Origin: Pseudomonas viridiflava
GTDB taxonomy: Bacteria; Pseudomonadota; Gammaproteobacteria; Pseudomonadales; Pseudomonadaceae
Assembly (NCBI RefSeq): GCF_900582195.1
Contig: NZ_UTHA01000078.1
Location: 62,001-126,000, forward strand
Direction of reading: 5' to 3'
Length of the DNA stretch: 64,000 nt
Below are positions 31,910-41,200 of this stretch, piece after piece. The notes below the pieces were generated by a model. The model had not been told where the DNA came from and ran no database searches. It saw only the letters and a list, made by a program, of their open reading frames with translations. Both the position numbers and the translations under genes were made by a program. Positions within the stretch are counted from its first letter, which is position 1; every line of letters starts with the position of its first letter.

Positions 31910-32907
31910 CTGAACAGATCGAGCCCGGCAGCGCCAGTCACGCCGCCCAGCAACGCCAGCGTGCCAGCCAGTTGGCGCAAGCGGTGCGCGGCGAATTGCA
32001 CAAAGCCCTGATCGGCCAGAACCAGGTGATCGACGACGTGCTGACGGCGCTCATCGCCGGTGGCCACGTGTTGCTTGAGGGCGTGCCGGGGCTGGGCAAA
32101 ACCCTGCTGGTACGGGCATTGGCCCGTTGCTTCGGCGGCGAGTTTGCGCGGATTCAGTTCACTCCGGATCTGATGCCCAGCGATGTCACCGGCCACGCCG
32201 TGTATGACCTGCAAACCGAGCAGTTCAAATTGCGCAAAGGCCCGCTGTTCACCAACTTGCTGTTGGCGGACGAGATCAACCGTGCCCCGGCGAAAACCCA
32301 GGCCGCCTTGCTCGAAGCGATGCAGGAGCGTCAGGTCACGCTCGAAGGTCGTGCCCTGCCCATCGCGCAACCGTTCATGGTTCTGGCCACACAGAACCCG
32401 ATTGAACAGGAAGGCACCTATCCCCTGCCGGAAGCCGAGCTCGACCGCTTCATGCTCAAGGTGCGCATGGACTATCCCGACGCCGATCAAGAGTTGAACA
32501 TGGTGCGACAGGTCTGCCGCTCGACCCGCGCCGACATGCTCGACGTGCAACCGCTGCGCACTCTGTTGCAAGCCAAGGACGTGCAAGCCTTGCAGCGTAT
32601 CGCCAGTGATTTGCCGCTGGACGATCAGGTGCTCGACTACGCCGTGCGCCTGGCGCGCAGCACGCGCACCTGGCCGGGGCTGACCCTTGGCGCCGGGCCG
32701 CGCGCCTCGATTGCGTTAGTGCGCTGTGCCCGCGCTCGCGCCTTGCTGCGTGGCGGCGAGTTCGTGATTCCCGACGACGTCAAAGGCTGCGCACTGGCGG
32801 TGCTGCGTCATCGGGTGCGCATTGCCCCGGAGCTGGATATCGAAGGCCTGCAGGTCGATCAAGTGCTCCAGCAACTGCTTGAGCAGATTCCGGCGCCGCG
32901 TCTGTGA
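31906..32907 (+). CDS. MoxR-family AAA+ ATPase
   Basis: 333 residues. Walker A (GVPGLGKTLLVRAL), Walker B (LLLADEINRAPAK), sensor 1 (VLATQNPIEQEGTYPLPEAE) and arginine-finger region (LDRFMLKV) are complete. MoxR ATPases act as chaperones that mature or remodel partner proteins containing vWA domains, here presumably the DUF58 protein encoded next. The ATG overlaps the DUF4350 stop (ATGA) and the stop overlaps the next gene (GTGA). Confidence 0.92.
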   Translation: MTEQIEPGSASHAAQQRQRASQLAQAVRGELHKALIGQNQVIDDVLTALIAGGHVLLEGVPGLGKTLLVRALARCFGGEFARIQFTPDLMPSDVTGHAVYDLQTEQFKLRKGPLFTNLLLADEINRAPAKTQAALLEAMQERQVTLEGRALPIAQPFMVLATQNPIEQEGTYPLPEAELDRFMLKVRMDYPDADQELNMVRQVCRSTRADMLDVQPLRTLLQAKDVQALQRIASDLPLDDQVLDYAVRLARSTRTWPGLTLGAGPRASIALVRCARARALLRGGEFVIPDDVKGCALAVLRHRVRIAPELDIEGLQVDQVLQQLLEQIPAPRL

Positions 32908-34235
32908 AACCCTCGCGCCTGCTGTTGATCTGGCTGGCCTTGTTGCTGGCCATCGGCATTGTGCTGGGCACTTTGCGCGCACTGGAAATCGACATCCCGG
33001 CCAGCCTGATCTCAATCAACTGGGGTTTGCTGCTGGCTCTGCTGGCCCTGGCGATGCTCGATGCGCTGCGCCTGCAACGCCTGCCAACACCGCGCGTCAC
33101 TCGACAGATGCCCGGCAGTCTGGCGCTCGGCCGTTGGGGTGAGGTGCGTCTGGAAGTCGAACATGACTTCAACGAGCCGATGCACATCGAACTGTTCGAC
33201 CATCCGCCGGCAGGCCTGAGTTTCGAAAACCTGCCGCAGACGATTGAGTTGCATCCCGGCCAGCGCAGCCTGCTCGGCTATCGCCTGCGTCCACTCGAGC
33301 GCGGCCATTTCGGTTTCGCCCACTGCGAAGTCAACCTGCCCAGCCCCCTGGGGTTATGGTCAGGCAAACGTCTGCTCGATGTCTGCGACCAGACCCGCGT
33401 CTACCCCGACTTCGCCCGGCTCTACGGCGGGGAGCTGCTGGCGGTGGATAACTGGCTCAGCCAGCTCGGCGTACGCCAGCGGCAACGTCGCGGTCAGGGC
33501 CTGGAGTTTCATCAACTGCGCGAATTCCGTGAAGGCGACAGCCTGCGCCAGATCGACTGGAAAGCCACCGCGCGCCAACGCACACCGATTGCCCGTGAGT
33601 ATCAGGACGAGCGCGACCAGCAGATTATCTTCCTGCTCGACTGCGGCCGACGCATGCGCAGCCAGGATGATGAACTGTCGCACTTCGACCACGCGCTCAA
33701 TGCCTGCCTGCTGCTCAGTTACGTCGCCCTGCGCCAGGGCGATGCAGTGGGCCTGAGTGCGTTTGCCTGCGAACAGCCACGCCATCTCGCGCCGGTCAAA
33801 GGCAGCGGGCAACTGAACGTGCTGCTGAACACGGTTTATGACCTCGACAGCACGCAACGCCCTGCCGATTATCAGGCCGCCGCCAATCAACTGCTGACGC
33901 GACAGAAACGCCGGGCATTGGTGGTGCTGGTGACCAACCTGCGCGATGAGGACGACGACGAACTGCTGAGCGCGGTCAAGCGCCTGAGCGTGCAGCATCG
34001 GGTATTGGTGGCCAGCCTGCGCGAAGCAGCGCTGGACACGTTACGCCAGGCACCGCTGCAAACACTGCCCGAGGCGCTGGCCTACTGCGGCACGGTGAGT
34101 TACCTGAATGAACGGGCAGAACTCCATGAGCGGTTGAGCGCTCATGGCGTTCCGGTGGTGGATGTCCGGCCCGCCGAGTTGGGGGCCGAACTGGTGACGC
34201 AGTATCTCAATTGGAAGAGAAGTGCGGCGCTTTGA
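32904..34235 (+). CDS. DUF58 domain protein (vWA-like)
   Basis: 443 residues. Two N-terminal membrane segments within the first 60 residues, then a beta-rich region and the DUF58 signature FHQLREFREGDSLRQIDWKA followed by a vWA-like domain (IIFLLDCGRRM resembling the MIDAS start, altered from D-x-S-x-S). Probable MoxR client. GTG start in a 4-base overlap. Last gene of the operon; its TGA is immediately followed by the opposing stop codon of the Tc-associated gene, so there is no spacer or terminator between the two units. Confidence 0.86.
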   Translation: MKPSRLLLIWLALLLAIGIVLGTLRALEIDIPASLISINWGLLLALLALAMLDALRLQRLPTPRVTRQMPGSLALGRWGEVRLEVEHDFNEPMHIELFDHPPAGLSFENLPQTIELHPGQRSLLGYRLRPLERGHFGFAHCEVNLPSPLGLWSGKRLLDVCDQTRVYPDFARLYGGELLAVDNWLSQLGVRQRQRRGQGLEFHQLREFREGDSLRQIDWKATARQRTPIAREYQDERDQQIIFLLDCGRRMRSQDDELSHFDHALNACLLLSYVALRQGDAVGLSAFACEQPRHLAPVKGSGQLNVLLNTVYDLDSTQRPADYQAAANQLLTRQKRRALVVLVTNLRDEDDDELLSAVKRLSVQHRVLVASLREAALDTLRQAPLQTLPEALAYCGTVSYLNERAELHERLSAHGVPVVDVRPAELGAELVTQYLNWKRSAAL

Positions 34236-37200
34236 TCATCTCTCGATCCGCACGAGCACAGATCCGCTGCTTGAGGTGCCGTCAGGATTCTCGACTTTGA
34301 CGTCAAGGGAAACGGTTTCCGACAGGTCCATCACCCTCCAGGAGGTTTGGAATTTACCATTGCCATCTGTACTGGACTCAATGAATGGCCTCCCGTTAAT
34401 GGAGACAAGAATGCTCCTTTTCGGCATCGGCTCTCCAGAATCCTTGTCTACGATCAACGCAGTCATGTTTACCCAGTCCATTACGAAAGCCGGATTCGGT
34501 GCAGCGACCACGGACTTCACAGCCGCAGGACGCTCATTGACAGTCAACCGCAGCGCTTTCACGTCCCAGCCAGCCAAGCCGCCCTTCACCGACGCCCACA
34601 ACGCCGCCTCACCTGCTGCGCCCAAGACAAAGCGCACCGTTGCCATGCCCTCGGCATCCGTCAATGTCGCCGGTAAAGTTGCATTGTCGTATTCCCACAT
34701 CACTTCGACATTGGCCAGAGGCTCTCCGGTGTTGGCTGACACCACCCAGGTCCGCGCTGTTATTTCCTGCCCGGGATAACCGGCCAAATCCTCACCGACC
34801 AGTTCCTTGATTTCCCGGGGCTCGTGGAGGAAATACGGCACCGAAATCGACTCCGAATACTGCGCATCCCCTACGGTCGCCGTCAGTTGCGCCGCTCCGG
34901 GAGTCTTGGGCACGAAACGGATCCGCGCCTCGCCGTAGAAGTTAGTGGTCGTCGTCACCTCGCCAAGATCCGGAGCGCGCCAGACAACTTTCATCCCCGC
35001 CATCGGCCTGCCGCTGATAGCCGAAACAATGGTGATCTGCTCGGACACAGCTTCGCGCCAGAACAGCGTCTGACTAACCCGCGAACGCTCGGCGATTTTC
35101 ACCACTTGCGCGCCTTCGCCCACCGACATTGCATTGACAGGTGACCATCGAGCCAGGCTTTCGCAGGCCAGAAACAAGCCGAAACTGCCGTTACGCTGGT
35201 CATCAACCGTGAAGTGATCGGTGAATCCCGTCTCGCCATGGAAAACCCTTGGCAAACCAAGTACTGGCTGAGCAAAGCGGATACCCAGTGCCTCCGGGCC
35301 GGTACCGACCATCCCCAACGTCAATTTGCGCCCAGACAGGAAAGTGTCACCCGGGGCGTTTACATCGATTCTATGGGTCAGTTTGCGACGCGCAAAACCG
35401 GTGTCCTGGCCAATAGGTTGTGCCGGGCTGGAGTCCATACTGAACAGCAATCGAGCCCAAGGATCGCTGGCCAGCGAACAGACCTCCATCGAACGTGCAT
35501 CAGTACCATTGTCATACGGACTGGTCACAGAAACTTCAACCGTTGCAGTCCCCTCCTTCGCCGCCTCATAGGCATAGCGAACCCATCCCTCTTCATCTGT
35601 AACAAGCTCTTCTGTATTGCCGTTCACCGTCCACAGTGTTCGTACTTGAACCATCCCGTCTTCCGAGAAGTCCGAACGGACCTTCGCCCACATCCATGCC
35701 GGGTCCTGACCCACGATCGGAAAAACGGCAGACTCACGCACGGTTTCAATGCTGAGTTTGTTGTGGCCCAAGTGCATTCTGGTGACATCCGTGAAGCCGC
35801 CCCCAGTCAACAATCGCAGACCGAAAGCCCCGCCCTCCCGACTATCTGAACAATCGAGTGTCCAGGTCATGCCACTTTCATCAATATAATTGATGCTCCC
35901 CTCTGGAGGATTACGCACGATCCCCAGATCTTCCGCCGTGCTACCGGACCATTGCAGCTCTATGTCAATACCCACTAATGGGCTCAATGCATTCGTTCTG
36001 AAAATATATCGGTGCACAGCGCCGATGCAGGGATACAGCGACTGGCCTTTGTCAGTGCTTATTTGATCCAGAACAAGTGTGAACTCATCGTAAATATCCG
36101 GCGATGACAAACGACCGAGCAACTCCCGATCCTCCAGTGAATCGGTCAACAACCGAAGTCCGAACATACTGCTGCGGCTCGTTGCGAACTCAGAACTCAG
36201 GGTCCAGATCAGCGGTTCATCTGCGCGCAATATCCTCGGTTCGCCAAGTTCACTTACCGCCAGCCCGATGTCTGGATCGTCAACGCCCCATGCCAAGGTA
36301 ATTTCCTGGTCGATAAGAGGACTTCCAGCAAGCGCCGTAACCTCCAGGGAATGGGTTTGACCTCGTCGGCAGAAAAGCCCTCGAGCACTGTCGATGTCGC
36401 CACGATCAAACGTGATGTTGACTTTGTCTTTCCACGAACTCCTGGCAATCGCGCTCACGGTAAATTCGCACTCATGCGGCAGAGCAAATTCATGGGCCCG
36501 GACCGTGGCGGTGATCGCATGAGTCCCGGGTTCACTGGCGTTGAACTTCAGGCTCCCCCAACCACCACTTCCCGTCTGGCTGCGTAAAAGGCCGCTGCCG
36601 GTTTGCCACTCGATCTTCGCATCGATCACCGGCTCGCCGTCGCCCTGATCGGTAACATGCACCACTTGCAATCGCAGGTACGCACTGTCGCGCTGCTCCA
36701 CCACCGGACTGTTCTCTGCCTGGCGTACCTCCTTGATCCTGATCCTGTTGCGCGCCAGCGACATGCGCTTCCTGGGCGACGGCAACAACAGCTTCGAGCA
36801 GACCAGTGACAATTCGAACATGCCGTCGCGCCGGTCTTCACAACTCAGCCTCCAGGAGGCCGTCTCGTCGCCATCGATCGGCATGGGCACTGCCGTTTCC
36901 AGAGGTGGGCTGACAACGACACCCAGTTGCTCATGCCTGTCACCGTGCCAGTGCAGATAGAAGTCGCTGCCTCGCAGACGACTGTTTGCCGCCAGCATTA
37001 CATCAATGGAATGGGTGGCGCCCCGGTTCGGATAACTGTTATCGATCCAGTTCCTGATTTCGCTGTTTTCAATGACAGTCAACTGTGCCCACGGATCCTC
37101 GCCCAGTACCAGCACGTCAAACGTCTGGGTCCACACACCCTGCTCGTAATAAAGGCTGACCACAGAGGCTTCAATAATAAACTCCCCCGCTGCCTTCGCC

Positions 37201-38270
37201 TCATAATCGAAGTAGGCCCAACCTTGTTCATCCGTAACGGCAGCCGCCAACACCCGTTGCTCGGTCGACCAGTTCACCGTAAGCCCGGCAAATGGCTGGC
37301 CGGTGTAGTACGACGCTACTTGCACACCCAGGCGGACACTTTGCTCGATCAACGGGTAGTAAGCGGCCTCGACCACCTCACGAAAAATCAGTCGATGATG
37401 CCCCAGCGATACGGGGATCTCGTAGGCCTGCGCCGTGTATCGGTTGCGCAAGCTCAGGGTGAACTCGTAATCCCGGTCATCAATCAACGGGCAATCGAGC
37501 GTCCATGGCACGTCCAGCGATTGCTGGGTGTCCCAGGCAGGCGTCGCGACAATCGCGCCCTGCGGGTTATTGTCGATGCTCAATGCAACCGGGGTATCGC
37601 CCCAAGGGTTATCCGGCACAGGTAGAAAACCGAGTACGTGGGGCGTGAGCACCGCGTCACTGCCAAAAGCTCCGCCGCTGCTGGCGCCCTGACACAGGTA
37701 AACCTTGCGCAAAGGCAGAAGCGACATGCCGTCCAGCTTTATTTCCTGCAACTCAAGCGGGGCGAGTTTCAACTCGACTTTGACGCGTGTAACCCAGAGT
37801 TCGCCAAATGGACTCGAAGACTCTGTCGAGCTAAATATTTCGATGCGCAGCGGCTTTGAGCCTGAGATGTCCGATGTCAGTTCCACCTCGTGCAGGGTCG
37901 GACTGAATCGCCTCTCTGGCCCTGATCCGGAACCCTCGCGCTGTGGCTGATCAGGTTTACCGGCGGGCTTGAGTTCGATGCGGTAATGCTCGGTGTCACC
38001 CTGAGAAATCCTCACCCAGCCTGATTGGCCGGAACTGCTTTCCCATAGAAAACTCAGCCAATAAGCACCCTTGCCATCGGGATCTCTGGGAAGTGTGACG
38101 TCCTGAGTGACACCCGCGCCCTTCGGCGCCTTGATGTGTTTGACAGGCGTGTTGTCGTAATACGCCGTGCCTATAGCAACCCTCCCCGTTTTTTCCCAAC
38201 ATTCGAACCCGTCTTCGAAATCACCGTTGCACACCAGGTTTTCATTCACCAGAACGACAGGGTCATTCAT
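34236..38270 (-). CDS. Tc-operon Big-1/Ig-repeat protein with N-terminal jelly-roll-like domain
   Basis: 1344 residues, third gene of the TcaA-TcaB operon; its ATG overlaps the tcaB stop (ATGA). Residues about 1-165 (NLVCNGDFEDGFECWEKTG ... ELWVTRVKVEL) have the pattern of a carbohydrate-binding jelly roll. The rest is a series of paired modules of about 190 residues: a domain with THSIDV...W-L-x-C-x-D-x-R-x-G-x-F-x-L, then a Big-1-like Ig domain (G-x-P-x-x-x-x-x-V-x-W ... T-D-E-x-G-W-x-x-x-x-Y). I count four to five pairs, then two more Ig domains at the C terminus. There is no signal peptide or membrane anchor. I know no established function; a role in binding target cells or in decorating the toxin is inference. 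Confidence 0.8.
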   Translation of the reverse strand: MNDPVVLVNENLVCNGDFEDGFECWEKTGRVAIGTAYYDNTPVKHIKAPKGAGVTQDVTLPRDPDGKGAYWLSFLWESSSGQSGWVRISQGDTEHYRIELKPAGKPDQPQREGSGSGPERRFSPTLHEVELTSDISGSKPLRIEIFSSTESSSPFGELWVTRVKVELKLAPLELQEIKLDGMSLLPLRKVYLCQGASSGGAFGSDAVLTPHVLGFLPVPDNPWGDTPVALSIDNNPQGAIVATPAWDTQQSLDVPWTLDCPLIDDRDYEFTLSLRNRYTAQAYEIPVSLGHHRLIFREVVEAAYYPLIEQSVRLGVQVASYYTGQPFAGLTVNWSTEQRVLAAAVTDEQGWAYFDYEAKAAGEFIIEASVVSLYYEQGVWTQTFDVLVLGEDPWAQLTVIENSEIRNWIDNSYPNRGATHSIDVMLAANSRLRGSDFYLHWHGDRHEQLGVVVSPPLETAVPMPIDGDETASWRLSCEDRRDGMFELSLVCSKLLLPSPRKRMSLARNRIRIKEVRQAENSPVVEQRDSAYLRLQVVHVTDQGDGEPVIDAKIEWQTGSGLLRSQTGSGGWGSLKFNASEPGTHAITATVRAHEFALPHECEFTVSAIARSSWKDKVNITFDRGDIDSARGLFCRRGQTHSLEVTALAGSPLIDQEITLAWGVDDPDIGLAVSELGEPRILRADEPLIWTLSSEFATSRSSMFGLRLLTDSLEDRELLGRLSSPDIYDEFTLVLDQISTDKGQSLYPCIGAVHRYIFRTNALSPLVGIDIELQWSGSTAEDLGIVRNPPEGSINYIDESGMTWTLDCSDSREGGAFGLRLLTGGGFTDVTRMHLGHNKLSIETVRESAVFPIVGQDPAWMWAKVRSDFSEDGMVQVRTLWTVNGNTEELVTDEEGWVRYAYEAAKEGTATVEVSVTSPYDNGTDARSMEVCSLASDPWARLLFSMDSSPAQPIGQDTGFARRKLTHRIDVNAPGDTFLSGRKLTLGMVGTGPEALGIRFAQPVLGLPRVFHGETGFTDHFTVDDQRNGSFGLFLACESLARWSPVNAMSVGEGAQVVKIAERSRVSQTLFWREAVSEQITIVSAISGRPMAGMKVVWRAPDLGEVTTTTNFYGEARIRFVPKTPGAAQLTATVGDAQYSESISVPYFLHEPREIKELVGEDLAGYPGQEITARTWVVSANTGEPLANVEVMWEYDNATLPATLTDAEGMATVRFVLGAAGEAALWASVKGGLAGWDVKALRLTVNERPAAVKSVVAAPNPAFVMDWVNMTALIVDKDSGEPMPKRSILVSINGRPFIESSTDGNGKFQTSWRVMDLSETVSLDVKVENPDGTSSSGSVLVRIER

Positions 38271-41200
38271 GACTGTGCACTCCCTTGCCCTTGCCGGCCC
38301 TCTTGCGCTGCTTTGACCAACTCCTTCACCGAATCGGTAAACGACTGATCTCCGCACTTGCACCGATAGCGAATGCGCAAGATGAAATCGCCCATCGAAC
38401 TCAGCATGGCCTTCTGGGACGGCTCGTTATGCCATGGCAATTTCAGCTCCCAGCCGGACACTACACCGGTATTTTCAAAAGGATAGAGCAAACCTTCATC
38501 TGGCTTCGCCGCCGCCATGCCGTTGTCGGCAATCCCCACGGAAAGGGCGATCTGCTGGCCCGGACGCAGGTTGAAGAGCATATCGGAAGGCGCCACGTCC
38601 CCAGTATCAGGATTGTGCAAGTACTGCACTGACTGCACCGAAGCCCGGCTGGCGGTCATGCTGCCGACCTGCAGCAAGGTCGCGCGCACATCCTCGAAAG
38701 GGCCCGTCAGCACTGGCAAGTCGACTTCCACCGAACTGATCTGCCGGCAGTAATGTCCCGGATAATCCCGATCGAACAGCAATTGGGTGAGTTTGAACTC
38801 CAATGAGCCGGTCGCCTGCAATTGTTCCAATGCAGCCTCCCAACTGCCGATGCCGAGCTGAGGATCTGTTGCATCGTTGAACAGGCGACGCAAGGAGATG
38901 GTTTTTACCAGTTCAAGCCGTCGCTCGGTGCGCTGCAGGTACTCATACTCCATGCGCAGCAGAAACGCGCGCAGATGCTCGCCAGCGGTCAAACCGTGGC
39001 GTTGATCCTGCCAGACCTGCGGCAAGGGAATATTGGAATCATATTCGCCGGTTTCGGCATTCATCGCCGCTTGCGCGCTGAGGCACAGACTGACTACGGC
39101 GTCGTAAGCCTGATAGTGCAAGGCCTTGAGCTGGCCCAGCATCCAGCCGAACAATTCGGCATTGGTCGCGCGCTTTTTCAGATAGTTGTACATCGTCAAC
39201 GCCTGAGCGTTAGCGCGCAGCGTTTGCGCGAGGTTGGTTCTGGCCGCATCAATCGCATGGTTCTGTGCGACGATCTGCGCATCGATGGCCGCGATTTCTG
39301 CCAGCGCCTGATCGCGTTGCAGCCCCCATTCATTGCGGCGACGGCGATAGCCTTCGGTGGTGGCTTGCTTGTCGGCATCGATCTGCAACATCGACGAGGC
39401 GATTTCCAGGCCAAAGCAGATGGCATCGGTGACTTTGTCGACCCGAAAACCACCGTTCGCCATACCAAAGATATTGGGCGCGGCCGCCACGGCTGCGCCT
39501 ACCGGTTTGAGGACTTTGGCAGTCAGCGCCAGCTCTTTCGACTGGTCCAGGTTTGCCATGACCTGATATTCGACAGCCGACACGTTTTCGTCATAGCGGG
39601 CTGCGTAAGCATCAGCCCGTTCCCGCGCCACTGTCCGGCTCTGCTCAAGCGCGGTCAGGCTCGCTTCCAGCTGAGCGATGGATTGCTCCTGCACGGTTCT
39701 GGCGTAGTTGCCCAATTCCACCAGATGGTTTTGTTGCAGCTCTTCCTGCTCGGCACGATCTCGCCGCTCAAGCAGATTGAGTACCTGACTGCCATAATCC
39801 TGCAAGGCCTGCACCGCACGCAATGCAACCTCGAAGATCGTGCGCCAGCGAAACGCAATCACCACCAGCCGTCCTCCCATCGGCCTGGCGCCACCGACGC
39901 CACCCGCTGCCAGAGCACGCAGCAATTGGTTCGGGTCAGTCGGCGGGTTGAACAACGGCAGGAGCATGGGCTTGCCATCAATGGTCAGGTTGTTGCGCAA
40001 GTTGTTCATGCGGTACTGCGGCAGGTTGAACCAAGTGAGCAACTCATCATTGATCGGCGCCCTGAACGGCGCACACCCCAACAGGCCCAGCATAGGAGCC
40101 GTATCGGAGCCGGACGGAACATCTGCCAGGCTGTAATTCAATGTCTGCTCGAAAGTTTCCAGTGCCGTGCGCGTGCAACTTTGGGCCAGAAGGGTCCCCA
40201 GCGTCGCGGTCTGCCACAGGTTTACCGTTTGAGTCAGAGGTGGTTTGCCCATCAATGACCCCGCTTGCACATAGCACAACTTTGCCGCCACCAGACTTTC
40301 GCGGGTCAGTTGACGGTAATGCCAGTCCCCCCAGGCCATAAGGTTCTTCACATACTCGATGAACATCAGCATCCTCAAATGCACAGGCGCTGAATATCCA
40401 ATCGCATCCGGGTCGGCGGGCGCCACGGCTTCACAGCCGGCATTGCCCAGATCGTTGAGCAACGGTCGGCAGCGCCAGTAATCCGGCTTCTCGGGTACCG
40501 AGCTGCTGTCGGCAGTAGCCCGGGGATCGAAGACGAAATGCAACCAGGTCTGCGCCTCGGCAAACCGCTCCTCATCACGCAAGCGCGTCGCGATCAAATG
40601 CGGCAAATGGAAAAACAGCTCCCAGAAGAACAGGCCGTTGGCACCATCGAAAGCGCCATTGCGTTCCTCGAAATCAACATCGGTAGGCGGCGGCTCTGAC
40701 AGATGCTGGGAGTCCCAATTAAGCAGAGTCGCTGGAGAGACAGTGGAGCGTTTGACCAACTCGGGGCCGAACAGCGAATTGAGCCGAACGTATCGCAGTG
40801 CCCACCCGGAGCCCAGTTGAAAGTCGAGGAACTGGGCGGCATCCGTGGTGTTTTTCAGCAGCGTTGGCGGAACGAAATCCGAGAGATCGACAATCGTCAG
40901 GTCAAACTGTTTACCGCCAAAGCCTTCAGTATCACTCTTTAAAGTGAACTTGACGTTGCCCCAGGTCCCCTTTGGTCGAGTGAAGGTGCCCGCGAAACTC
41001 ATTGTCCAACCGCCGGCTGTAGACACCAAACTCGTCACCGGCTTTGGGTCACTTTCGTTGGAATTCTCCAACTGCAAGGTAAAGTTTGTATTCTGGTTCT
41101 CTGACAAACCTGTGGGCCTGCAAAAACCCTCAACCGTCAGCACGTCGTGGTCATCCACTCGCATGGCGAAGACATTCAGACCCAGAAAAGCCGCCATGGA

